NCBI GenBank assembly: GCA_030427635.1
Contig: JAUIBA010000006.1
Location: 124,001-188,000, forward strand
Direction: 5' to 3'
Source of the DNA: Bacteroidia bacterium
GTDB lineage: Bacteria; Bacteroidota; Bacteroidia; Chitinophagales; Chitinophagaceae
DNA length: 64,000 bases
In this document: one piece after another, positions 42,284 to 50,433 of the stretch
Layout: every line of letters starts with the position of its first letter
Position numbering within the stretch: the first letter of the stretch is position 1
Notes under the pieces: model-generated
Told to the model about the DNA's origin: nothing
The model's database searches: none
What the model saw: only the letters and a program-made list of their open reading frames with translations
Made by a program: the position numbers and the translations under genes

Positions 42284-42291
42284 TAAGTTTG
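42284..42291 (+). promoter_or_regulatory. -7 promoter element (TAAGTTTG) of the hmgA-hppD-paa operon
   Basis: Exact TAnnTTTG, 22 nt before the hmgA ATG at 42314. It is the only such element I found for the six-gene operon. A TTG at 42273 is too close to be a standard -33 box. Confidence 0.5.
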
Positions 42292-42313
42292 CCCTTATCT
42301 AAATCAACTGTCA

Positions 42314-43471
42314 ATGCCATTTTATCACTCCCTGGGTATTGTTCCTGAAAAACGTCACACCGTAAGCAGGCAACCCAATGGCAAACTCTACCAGGAAGAA
42401 CTGGTAGGAACACTCGGATTCGGAGGTTTGTCATCTCTTGTATATCATCTGCACCCACCTACACGGGTAAAACAGAAAGGAGCGCCGTGGTCGGCACGAC
42501 CGGAAATAGCCATAGACAACAGTCTTAATGCCATGAGTTTTTCAGGTTTTGACATAAAACCTGAAAAGGATTACATGAAAAGCCGCAGGATACTGTTTGT
42601 AAACAATACCATGCAGATAGGGCTGGCAGCGCCACAGGAATCTACGCCATACTTTTATAAGAATGCCGATGCAGATGAACTGTTGTTCATACACAAAGGC
42701 AGCGGCATGCTGCATACTATGTTTGGCAGGTTACCATTTAAATATGGCGACTATGTACTGATACCAAGAGGTACTGTGTATCAGATAGAATTTGATGATG
42801 CAGACAACCGCCTGCTGATTGTAGAGTCATCTGACCCGATATTCACACCCAAGCGTTACCGGAACGAATTTGGCCAGCTGCTGGAACATTCACCATTCTG
42901 TGAGCGGGATATAAAACGCCCGGTACAGCTGGATACACACGATGAGCAGGGCGACTTTGATATATACATCAAAAAGAAGGGCATGATATTCCCTTATGTA
43001 TACGCCAATCATCCTTTTGATGTTGCGGGCTGGGACGGGTACCTGTATCCTTACACCTTCTCTATATTCAACTTTGAGCCTATCACGGGACGCATACATA
43101 TGCCACCACCGGTGCATCAGACATTTGAAAGCAGCGGCTTTGTGGTATGCTCATTTGTACCCCGTTTGTACGATTATCATCCACTGGCCATACCAGCGCC
43201 ATACCACCACAGCAATATAGACAGTGATGAAATACTGTACTATGTAGATGGTGATTTTATGAGCCGGAACAACATAAAGGCAGGGCAGCTGACACTACAC
43301 CCAGGCGGTATACCTCATGGTCCTCACCCAGGTGCTATAGAGCGCAGCGTAGGACAGAAAGAGACAAAAGAACTGGCTGTAATGATAGACCCTTTTGCGC
43401 CTATGATGATAACTAAGGAAGCGCTGGAAATAGAGGTAGATGGCTATTACAAATCATGGTTAACTGACTAA
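42314..43471 (+). CDS. hmgA: Homogentisate 1,2-dioxygenase
   Basis: 385 residues, a cupin-type Fe(II) ring-cleaving dioxygenase. It opens homogentisate to maleylacetoacetate in tyrosine/phenylalanine breakdown. The conserved C-terminal region has HHSNIDSDEILYYVDGDF (His and Glu ligands) and HPGGIPHGPHPG (third His). It is shorter than the roughly 435-residue proteobacterial enzyme, as is common in Bacteroidota. It is the first gene of the aromatic operon, 12 bp before hppD. Confidence 0.93.
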   Translation: MPFYHSLGIVPEKRHTVSRQPNGKLYQEELVGTLGFGGLSSLVYHLHPPTRVKQKGAPWSARPEIAIDNSLNAMSFSGFDIKPEKDYMKSRRILFVNNTMQIGLAAPQESTPYFYKNADADELLFIHKGSGMLHTMFGRLPFKYGDYVLIPRGTVYQIEFDDADNRLLIVESSDPIFTPKRYRNEFGQLLEHSPFCERDIKRPVQLDTHDEQGDFDIYIKKKGMIFPYVYANHPFDVAGWDGYLYPYTFSIFNFEPITGRIHMPPPVHQTFESSGFVVCSFVPRLYDYHPLAIPAPYHHSNIDSDEILYYVDGDFMSRNNIKAGQLTLHPGGIPHGPHPGAIERSVGQKETKELAVMIDPFAPMMITKEALEIEVDGYYKSWLTD

Positions 43472-43483
43472 ACATAACTAACA

Positions 43484-44641
43484 ATGAATACTGCAGATCT
43501 TAAAGAAGTAAAGAACTACGACTATGGTATAGAGAAGATATTTGCGCAGGCGCAGGATTTTCTTCCTATCAATGGTACAGACTATGTGGAGCTGTATGTA
43601 GGCAATGCCAAACAGGCTGCACATTTTTACAAGACCGCATTTGGCTTTCAGTCGCTGGCATATGCAGGGCTGGAAACCGGGGTGAAAGACAGAGCATCAT
43701 ATGTGCTGGTACAGGGTAAAATAAGACTAGTACTCACTACACCGCTGCGCTCGGACGGGTTTATAGCAGACCATATACGCAGACATGGCGATGCAGTACG
43801 GGTTATAGCCATGTGGGTAGATGATGCACGCCGCTCATTTGAAGAGACGGTAAAGCGCGGGGCAAAAGTTTACTTTGAGCCTGTGGTGAGCAGTGATGAA
43901 AACGGCGAAGTAGTGACAGCCGGTATACATACCTATGGCGATACAGTACACATATTCGTAGAGCGCAAAAACTATAAGGGTATATTCCTGCCCGGGTATG
44001 AGGCATGGACATCTGAATACAATCCGGCACCTACGGGCCTTAAATACATAGACCACATGGTGGGCAATGTAGAGCTGGGGGCCATGAATAAATGGTCATC
44101 GTTCTATGCCGATGTGATGGGCTTTGCCAATCTGGTAACATTTGACGACAAAGACATTTCGACTCAATACACTGCTCTTATGAGCAAGGTAATGACCAAT
44201 GGCAACGGACGTATAAAATTCCCGATAAACGAACCTGCACAGGGGCTGAAGAAATCGCAGATAGAAGAATACCTTGACTTCTACGAGGGACCGGGATGCC
44301 AGCATATAGCAGTAGCTACCGATGACATCGTATTCACGATATCAGAAATGCGCCGCCGTGGTGTAGAGTTCCTGCACGTACCCGGCACCTACTATGACAC
44401 TGTACCTGACCGTGTGGGAGAGATAGCAGAAGACCTTGCAAAGCTGAAAGAACTGGGGATAATGGTGGACCGTGATGAGGAAGGATATCTGCTGCAGATA
44501 TTTACCAGACCGGTAGAAGACCGCCCTACCCTCTTCTTTGAAATCATACAGCGCAAGGGTGCAAAATCATTTGGGAAAGGAAACTTCCAGGCACTGTTTG
44601 AGTCTATAGAGGCAGAGCAGGCACGCCGTGGCACACTCTGA
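43484..44641 (+). CDS. hppD: 4-Hydroxyphenylpyruvate dioxygenase
   Basis: 385 residues with two vicinal-oxygen-chelate halves. The iron ligands are likely H191 (YIDHMVGN), H274 (CQHIAV) and E353 (LFFEIIQRKGAKSFGKGNF). It turns 4-hydroxyphenylpyruvate into homogentisate, the substrate of HmgA encoded just upstream. Length and motifs are those of the bacterial family. It is followed after 25 bp by paaA. Confidence 0.95.
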   Translation: MNTADLKEVKNYDYGIEKIFAQAQDFLPINGTDYVELYVGNAKQAAHFYKTAFGFQSLAYAGLETGVKDRASYVLVQGKIRLVLTTPLRSDGFIADHIRRHGDAVRVIAMWVDDARRSFEETVKRGAKVYFEPVVSSDENGEVVTAGIHTYGDTVHIFVERKNYKGIFLPGYEAWTSEYNPAPTGLKYIDHMVGNVELGAMNKWSSFYADVMGFANLVTFDDKDISTQYTALMSKVMTNGNGRIKFPINEPAQGLKKSQIEEYLDFYEGPGCQHIAVATDDIVFTISEMRRRGVEFLHVPGTYYDTVPDRVGEIAEDLAKLKELGIMVDRDEEGYLLQIFTRPVEDRPTLFFEIIQRKGAKSFGKGNFQALFESIEAEQARRGTL

Positions 44642-44666
44642 TTTTTCATCATTATAAAAGTAACCG

Positions 44667-45623
44667 ATGACCACAACAGACATTCATACGGAGTTACTGA
44701 AAAACTTCGAAGAAAAAATAGAACGCGGAGATGCCATAGAGCCAAAGGACAGAATGCCTGACGCCTACAGGAAGCATCTTATAAGACAAATATCACAACA
44801 TGCCCACTCTGAAGTGATAGGCATGCAGCCCGAAGGGAACTGGATAACACGCGCCCCTACGTTACGTGCGCGCCAGATATTACTGGCCAAGATACAGGAT
44901 GAAGGGGGGCATGGCCTGTATCTATATAGTGCAGCCGAAACGCTGGGCATATCACGTGCCGAAATGATAGAGCAGCTACACAGCGGCAAGGCTAAATACT
45001 CCAACATATTTAACTACCCCGCGCTTACCTGGGCCGATATAGGCGCCATAGGCTGGCTGGTAGACGGAGCGGCTATTGTAAATCAGGTATCGCTGCAGCG
45101 TACATCTTATGGCCCATACAGCCGTGCTATGGTGCGTATATGCAAGGAAGAGAGCTTTCATCAGCGGCAGGGGTATGAGATTATGGCAAAGATGATGAAG
45201 GGCACAAAAGAGCAGCAGGAAATGGCACAGGACGCTATGAACCGCTGGTGGTGGCCATCGCTGATGATGTTTGGGCCACATGACTCTGAATCGCCACACT
45301 CAGGTGATGCGTTTCGCTGGAAGATAAAGCGTGCATCTAATGACGAGCTGCGTGCGAAGTTCATAGACAAAACCGTACAGCAGGCCGAAGTAATAGGGCT
45401 TACGATACCAGACAATGAGCTGAAATGGAATGAGGAGCGCGGACATTATGACCATGGCCCCATCAACTGGACGGAGTTTTATGAGGTGATAGGCGGTAAC
45501 GGCCCCTGCAACCTGCAGCGTATGAACCATCACAAACGGGTGCATGATGAAGGGAAATGGGTACTGGAGGCTGCGGAAGCATGGACAAAGAAACGGGAAC
45601 AAAAACTTTTTGACCTTAACTAA
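44667..45623 (+). CDS. paaA: Phenylacetyl-CoA 1,2-epoxidase catalytic subunit PaaA
   Basis: 318 residues, a ferritin-like di-iron monooxygenase. Glu/His metal motifs are visible in DEGGHG (about residues 76-81) and EESFHQ (about 160-165). PaaA oxidises the ring of phenylacetyl-CoA to an epoxide as part of the PaaABC(D)E complex. It is the third gene of the operon and is directly followed by paaB and paaC. Confidence 0.96.
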   Translation: MTTTDIHTELLKNFEEKIERGDAIEPKDRMPDAYRKHLIRQISQHAHSEVIGMQPEGNWITRAPTLRARQILLAKIQDEGGHGLYLYSAAETLGISRAEMIEQLHSGKAKYSNIFNYPALTWADIGAIGWLVDGAAIVNQVSLQRTSYGPYSRAMVRICKEESFHQRQGYEIMAKMMKGTKEQQEMAQDAMNRWWWPSLMMFGPHDSESPHSGDAFRWKIKRASNDELRAKFIDKTVQQAEVIGLTIPDNELKWNEERGHYDHGPINWTEFYEVIGGNGPCNLQRMNHHKRVHDEGKWVLEAAEAWTKKREQKLFDLN

Positions 45624-45636
45624 AATATTGACGGAA

Positions 45637-45927
45637 ATGACACAGGATACACAACTCCGCTCATGGGAAGTATTTACCCAGACACGCTCAGGAGCTAACT
45701 ATATACACGCAGGCAGCGTACATGCATCAGACAGGAATATGGCACTGCAGAATGCAAGAGATACCTATACCCGCCGCGGTGAAGGCACCAGCATATGGGT
45801 AGTACCTACAGATGCAATAACGGCTTCTGACCCAAATGAGAAAGAGATGTTCTTCGACCCGGCCAATGACAAGATATACAGACTACCCACATTCTATACT
45901 ATGCCTGAGGGCGCAAAAGCAATCTGA
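45637..45927 (+). CDS. paaB: Phenylacetyl-CoA epoxidase subunit PaaB
   Basis: 96 residues from the ATG at 45637; longer ORF starts run back into paaA. SWEVFTQTRSGANYIHAGSVHASDR (split here as SWEVFTQTRSG and HAGSVHASD) is the PaaB family signature, and the length is typical. It is a structural subunit of the epoxidase. It is separated from paaC by one base. Confidence 0.93.
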   Translation: MTQDTQLRSWEVFTQTRSGANYIHAGSVHASDRNMALQNARDTYTRRGEGTSIWVVPTDAITASDPNEKEMFFDPANDKIYRLPTFYTMPEGAKAI

Positions 45928-45928
45928 T

Positions 45929-46687
45929 ATGAACAACCAGACACCACTGCTTACCTACTGCCTGCGCCTAGGCGACAATGCACTGATACAGTCCTACCGC
46001 CTGTCGGAATGGTGCAGTAACGGGCCGATACTGGAGGAAGACCTGGCGCTTACCAACTTTGCACTGGATATGACCGGACGTGCAGACCTGCTGCTGGCAT
46101 ATGCGGCCACACTGGAAGGTAAAGGGCAGACATCGGACAGCCTTGCATACAGAAGACCAGAAAAGGAATACCTTAACTGCCTGATACATGAGCTGCCGGA
46201 TGAGGACTTTGCATTTACTATGGTGCGCCTCATGCTTACATCTGCATACGACATGCTGCTGTACAGTGCGCTGGAAAAAAGCCCGAATGAGAATCTTGCA
46301 GCAATAGCAGCCAAGGCAATAAAGGAAACCCGCTACCACCTGGCACATGCTGCCGGATGGGTAGAGCGGCTGGGTGACGGCACTGCTGAAAGTAACAGCC
46401 GTACGATGCAGGCATTGACTATGCTATGGCCATTTACCGGTGAGATGTTTGAAACAGACAGTGCAGAACAGCAACTGGCAGCAGATGGTATCATACCCAA
46501 CATAACAGCGCTGAAAGAGCCCTGGATGGAAAAAGCAGCACAGGTATTAAAAAGTGCCACACTGGAAATACCGGCGCTAAAGACATGGCAGACAGGTGGC
46601 CGTACCGGTCGCCATACAGAAAACCTGGGGCATATACTGTGCGAAATGCAGTATCTGCAACGCGCATATCCCGATGCAACATGGTAA
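45929..46687 (+). CDS. paaC: Phenylacetyl-CoA epoxidase structural subunit PaaC
   Basis: 252 residues from the ATG at 45929. It is a ferritin-like helical subunit that stabilises PaaA; LRLGDNALIQSYRLSEWC (about 11-28) and HAAGWVERLGDGT (about 139-151) match the family. Its stop overlaps the paaD start (ATGGTAA), so translation is probably coupled. Confidence 0.93.
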   Translation: MNNQTPLLTYCLRLGDNALIQSYRLSEWCSNGPILEEDLALTNFALDMTGRADLLLAYAATLEGKGQTSDSLAYRRPEKEYLNCLIHELPDEDFAFTMVRLMLTSAYDMLLYSALEKSPNENLAAIAAKAIKETRYHLAHAAGWVERLGDGTAESNSRTMQALTMLWPFTGEMFETDSAEQQLAADGIIPNITALKEPWMEKAAQVLKSATLEIPALKTWQTGGRTGRHTENLGHILCEMQYLQRAYPDATW

Positions 46688-47172
46688 CAGGAACATTTAC
46701 AAAACAGGATATTTTCCGCATACTGTCAGCTATCCCCGACCCTGAGATACCGGTAGTGAGCATAGAAGAAATGGGGATGCTGCGGGATGTGGAGATAACA
46801 GAAGAAGGCTATAACATTCTGCTTACCCCCACCTATACGGGGTGCCCGGCTATGGGGCTTATAGAGGCTGAAATAAAAGCGGTGCTGCAGCAACACCATG
46901 TAGCACCTGCCAAAGTAACAACAGTATTGTCACCTGCATGGACTACCGACTGGATGAGTGCCCGTGCACGCGAAAAGCTGCGGGCGTATGGCATAGCGCC
47001 TCCGCTCCACAGCTCCTGCGATACACACCCCTTTGGTGAGGGTATTGTCCACTGTCCGCGCTGCGGCTCTGATGACACTGTTGTACTAAGCAGATTCGGA
47101 GCTACAGCATGTAAGGCTCTGTATACCTGTAATAGCTGCAGGGAGCCTTTCGAGTATTTTAAGTGCCACTGA
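46681..47172 (+). CDS. paaD: Phenylacetyl-CoA epoxidase accessory protein PaaD
   Basis: 163 residues from the ATG at 46681, whose start codon overlaps the paaC stop; the frame open from 46585 is inside paaC. The DUF59 core (DPEIPVVSIEEMGMLRDV, YTGCPAM) and the C-terminal cysteine cluster (CPRCGS, CNSCREPFEYFKCH) mirror the lone copy at 3434. PaaD is required for epoxidase activity in vivo. It ends the operon; paaE, the reductase, is not downstream, because the next gene is convergent. Confidence 0.94.
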   Translation: MVTGTFTKQDIFRILSAIPDPEIPVVSIEEMGMLRDVEITEEGYNILLTPTYTGCPAMGLIEAEIKAVLQQHHVAPAKVTTVLSPAWTTDWMSARAREKLRAYGIAPPLHSSCDTHPFGEGIVHCPRCGSDDTVVLSRFGATACKALYTCNSCREPFEYFKCH

Positions 47173-47181
47173 TATACATGA

Positions 47182-47697
47182 CTAGCGGTACAGTGTAGTA
47201 CCTGTGAGGTGTACTACATTATTGTCGGGCATATCATCCCATGCCGGAGGGCCTATTCTGGGCAGCTGACAATAGGAGTAATAACCTTCTGAGTCTCTGC
47301 ACAACTTTGCCGGAGTGTAATAGCAGGTTGTGGTTTTTTCTTCCTCATTACGTGTACAGTAAGAGGCGGGCCTGTCTTTCTTCACTATTATGGTCTCGGT
47401 CTCAAACTTAGTACGTGCACCTGGCATAGGTCCGGTAGGCCCATAGTAGGTAATATGTCCGTTATATGGTGTATAATCTTCACCGTCATAGGTAATGTAA
47501 CATGCTACATGCCGCCTGTCGCTGGTGATGCGGCATACCTGCCTTGGCACCATCATGCAGGACTTCAGTTTTACTCCTGTTTCATCTTCTTTTGTTACTG
47601 TTGTACAAGCTGTGGCTTTTGTCTTATTGCCGGTTTGGGCAGGCGCCCACACTGCTGCGCAAAGCGCTAATACCAGCATCCATAGTTTCGTCTTCAT
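47182..47697 (-). CDS. Secreted protein with repeated cysteine-hairpin motifs, unknown function
   Basis: 171 residues. A signal peptide ends at APAQ. The mature protein has cysteine pairs at fixed spacing: CRITSDRRHVAC and CTRNEEEKTTTC (both C-x10-C) and CRDSEGYYSYC (C-x9-C). The adjacent protein at 47746 has matching motifs, so the two are probably paralogues. Small disulfide-bonded beta-hairpins are likely. It is convergent with paaD and has no recognised family. Confidence 0.6.
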   Translation of the reverse strand: MKTKLWMLVLALCAAVWAPAQTGNKTKATACTTVTKEDETGVKLKSCMMVPRQVCRITSDRRHVACYITYDGEDYTPYNGHITYYGPTGPMPGARTKFETETIIVKKDRPASYCTRNEEEKTTTCYYTPAKLCRDSEGYYSYCQLPRIGPPAWDDMPDNNVVHLTGTTLYR

Positions 47698-47745
47698 ATC
47701 CTGTGTTTTTTTGAAAAGTGAGTAATGCTTTTAAACTGCTGTCTG

Positions 47746-48087
47746 TTACCAGTAGCTTTTCACGGTACCATCTGTACTTTCGTACATGCAGCAGGTGTAA
47801 TAACCACCTTCATCGGTACATACCTGATAATGTTTTACCGGAGGTTTCCTATGTACTACAGTAGTGGCATGATGCTGTGTATGCTTCCTGAGTTTTACAA
47901 CTTTCTTCTTTGCAGCCACAGGTTTACCATCCACTTTGTATGCGGGATTAAGTGTGGTTTTACAACACGTGATGTATTTATTATCGGCAGAAAGGTGGCA
48001 GCGCTCTATCTGCTTGGTTTTATGCTGGGCCTGAGCGGCTGTAGCTGTAAAAAGGCCCAGTATAAGGGCAATCATTAACTGTTTCAT
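47746..48087 (-). CDS. Small secreted cysteine-hairpin protein, paralogue of the 47182 gene
   Basis: 113 residues. A signal peptide (MKQLMIALILGLFTATAAQAQ region) is followed by CHLSADNKYITC (C-x10-C), a basic, His/Lys-rich middle (VVKLRKHTQHHATTVVHRK) and CTDEGGYYTC (C-x8-C). The two cysteine motifs align with those of the neighbouring protein. The basic middle could bind polyanions or a metal; that is speculation. It is 48 bp upstream of its paralogue on the same strand. The 243 bp upstream show only a weak 6-bp hairpin near 48289. Confidence 0.55.
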   Translation of the reverse strand: MKQLMIALILGLFTATAAQAQHKTKQIERCHLSADNKYITCCKTTLNPAYKVDGKPVAAKKKVVKLRKHTQHHATTVVHRKPPVKHYQVCTDEGGYYTCCMYESTDGTVKSYW

Positions 48088-48330
48088 GGTGTTTCGGTTT
48101 TAATATATCTGTGAACAAATATGGTATCAACCAGAAATGGCACAAAGCCTGTACCCATGAGGGTTAACAGTGTGCAAAAACGGACAAAACAAACTGAATA
48201 TCAGTCATTTACAGACATTTCAAAGGTTTGTTAATCCGGACATGGTTATCATATGCCCCATCAATAGTGTTGTAAAACAGCTGCATATGTGTGGAAATAT
48301 TACCACACCATACTACAGGTATACAGCACA

Positions 48331-49020
48331 TTACAACGGCAGCAGGTCACAAAACCAGAACTTATGTTCTGCATCTGCGGTATGGTAAGTACGGCATACC
48401 ACATCACCCTTGCTGAATGACACAGGCTCTCTGTAAAAAGGAGCATCATAACAGAATGTATGGAACTCACCATGCTCGCCGCAAGGGTCTACCCCATCGG
48501 GCAAATCGGCCAGAAATGCGGCATCATATTCCCTGCCTGCAAATGACTCAGGTAGCTTTGACCCATCTACACATACAACCACTGCTTTATAGCCACCATC
48601 AGTAAAATGACGGGCCAGCTCACCTGTATCCTTCTTCCATAGAGGGAACACGCCTGTTACACCCACCTTACTCAACTGCGCTTCTCTGTAAGCCCGCAAA
48701 TCTTCCAGAAAAATATCGCCAAACCCGGAATGGGTATATCCGCTGGCTTTCAACTCATTTACTGCAAGCGCCATGGCGTGCTCATAATCATTATTCTCCG
48801 GCTGTTGTGGTAGCTCCACCGTGCGCCATGGAAGCCCTATGGCATTGCACTGAGCATGCAGCAATGCTCTCCGCACTCCGTGCATGCTTACACGGTCATG
48901 ATGGGCATTGACGGTAGTAAGTAACTGCTGTACATTATAGTTACTATGCTGCAACAGGGCATGTAATGCCATTGCAGAATCTTTTCCTGTACTCCAGTTA
49001 AACCATGTTTTATGCGCCAT
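48331..49020 (-). CDS. Diphthine-ammonia ligase-like ATP-pyrophosphatase
   Basis: 229 residues from the ATG at 49020. The PP-loop WSTGKDSAMAL is at about residues 9-19, and the C-terminal half has GFGDIFLEDLRAYREAQLSKVGVTGVFPLW, typical of the DUF71/MJ0570 adenine nucleotide alpha hydrolase family. In eukaryotes and archaea the family makes diphthamide; the bacterial function is unknown because bacteria lack diphthamide. It may ligate ammonia or another amine to a cofactor. It lies alone after the T9SS gene at 49071. Confidence 0.85.
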   Translation of the reverse strand: MAHKTWFNWSTGKDSAMALHALLQHSNYNVQQLLTTVNAHHDRVSMHGVRRALLHAQCNAIGLPWRTVELPQQPENNDYEHAMALAVNELKASGYTHSGFGDIFLEDLRAYREAQLSKVGVTGVFPLWKKDTGELARHFTDGGYKAVVVCVDGSKLPESFAGREYDAAFLADLPDGVDPCGEHGEFHTFCYDAPFYREPVSFSKGDVVCRTYHTADAEHKFWFCDLLPL

Positions 49021-49070
49021 AAGGCAGCTAAGATACACAGGCAATGCTCATCCTGTAACAGATACCGGTA

Positions 49071-50423
49071 TTACCTGCGCACAAAACGTGTAGTATAGAT
49101 ATGGCTGCCTGACATTATCTGTGCCACATATACCCCCTGCGGTAAATGGGCTGTGGATATGGCATGAACACTACCCGACCAGCTATCTGAAATCAACACC
49201 CTACCTGCCATATCTGACACCGTAACAGAAGCATCCTGAACGCGCCATGCTGCAACATCTATTGTCAGTCTGTCATCTGCCGGATTAGGATAAACAGACG
49301 GCACAGATATAACAGATGTATGTGCAACACCTGCCGGAGACGGGGCTGGAGGCATAGCGCACTTAGCTACATAATACCGCCCTGAAGCATTGGTAAAATT
49401 GCCCGCAGCATAAACCTGATTGTTCAGCGTATCGGCATATAGTGTAAAGATGCTGCTATTGGCATTGAGCAGTGCATCAGTACCCATTTGCCCCCATGTG
49501 GTTCCATCCCAATAATAAACCTGCTGCAAACCAGTATATGGAGTGAAGATACCTGCTGTAAATAACTGACCATTACGACCTGCAGCAATGGTCCAGATAT
49601 TTCCTGACTGATACAACCCTGTACTTAGCTCAGACCAGAATGCACCATCCCATTTGCCTACATAATTGTATCCTGCAGAATTCTGAAATGCACCCGCAGC
49701 ATATACATATCCATCGGCATCGGTACACATAGCGCTAACCGGACCGTTCAGATATGGGCTGATACGGGTCCATGCATTAGTTACCGGACTCCACATAGCT
49801 ACATAATACTGACCTGCCTCAGTAAAATAACCTCCTGCATACACATTACCCGCAGCATCGGCACAAATGGCCTGTATTGTATTATTTCCATTGAGCGCAC
49901 CACTGCCCGCTCCCAGCTCATTCCACGAAGCGCCCGACCAGCGAGCCACATATGTGTATCCTGCGGCATTGGTAAAATCGCCTGCGGCAAAAATGTTCCC
50001 TGCTGCATTGACCGCTGTCGTCCATATGATATCATTAGCATTCAATGCCCCTCCGCTTACACCCAGCTGAGACCATGCAGTACCATTCCACTTAGCAACA
50101 TAGCGGTACCCAGAGGCATTAGAAAAGCTCCCCCCGGTATAGATATTGCCGGCAGCATCTTTGCTCATTGATGCATACCACAGGTCGGCATTCATAGCTC
50201 CTACCTGCTCCCAGTGAGTGGTACCCCATGCATATACATTACGTGCGCCTGATAAGACAAAGGCACCTGCTACATAAAGCTTTCCGGCATTGTCTCCCTG
50301 AAGCGACAGTATCTGACCATTGGCATTCAGCCCGGCAAGGCCTATCCCCATTTCTGACCATCCCTGTGCATATATACCCGTGCTCAGTAGTGTCATTCCA
50401 ACAAAAGCAGCTATATTCTTCAT
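49071..50423 (-). CDS. Secreted beta-propeller-like repeat protein with T9SS sorting domain
   Basis: 450 residues. A signal peptide ends at IYAQ. From about residue 40 to 360 the protein is made of seven to eight repeats of about 42 residues with the pattern D-AGN-YAAG-FTNA-GY-YVA-W-G--W-ELG--LN-N, as in SBBP/beta-propeller secreted proteins. A T9SS type A domain (VYPNPADDRL start) follows after about residue 375 and ends in TTRFVRR. It starts 10 bp after the M43 protease gene (paralogue C) on the same strand and is probably co-transcribed with it. Ligand unknown. Confidence 0.85.
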   Translation of the reverse strand: MKNIAAFVGMTLLSTGIYAQGWSEMGIGLAGLNANGQILSLQGDNAGKLYVAGAFVLSGARNVYAWGTTHWEQVGAMNADLWYASMSKDAAGNIYTGGSFSNASGYRYVAKWNGTAWSQLGVSGGALNANDIIWTTAVNAAGNIFAAGDFTNAAGYTYVARWSGASWNELGAGSGALNGNNTIQAICADAAGNVYAGGYFTEAGQYYVAMWSPVTNAWTRISPYLNGPVSAMCTDADGYVYAAGAFQNSAGYNYVGKWDGAFWSELSTGLYQSGNIWTIAAGRNGQLFTAGIFTPYTGLQQVYYWDGTTWGQMGTDALLNANSSIFTLYADTLNNQVYAAGNFTNASGRYYVAKCAMPPAPSPAGVAHTSVISVPSVYPNPADDRLTIDVAAWRVQDASVTVSDMAGRVLISDSWSGSVHAISTAHLPQGVYVAQIMSGSHIYTTRFVRR

Positions 50424-50433
50424 GACAATTTCT

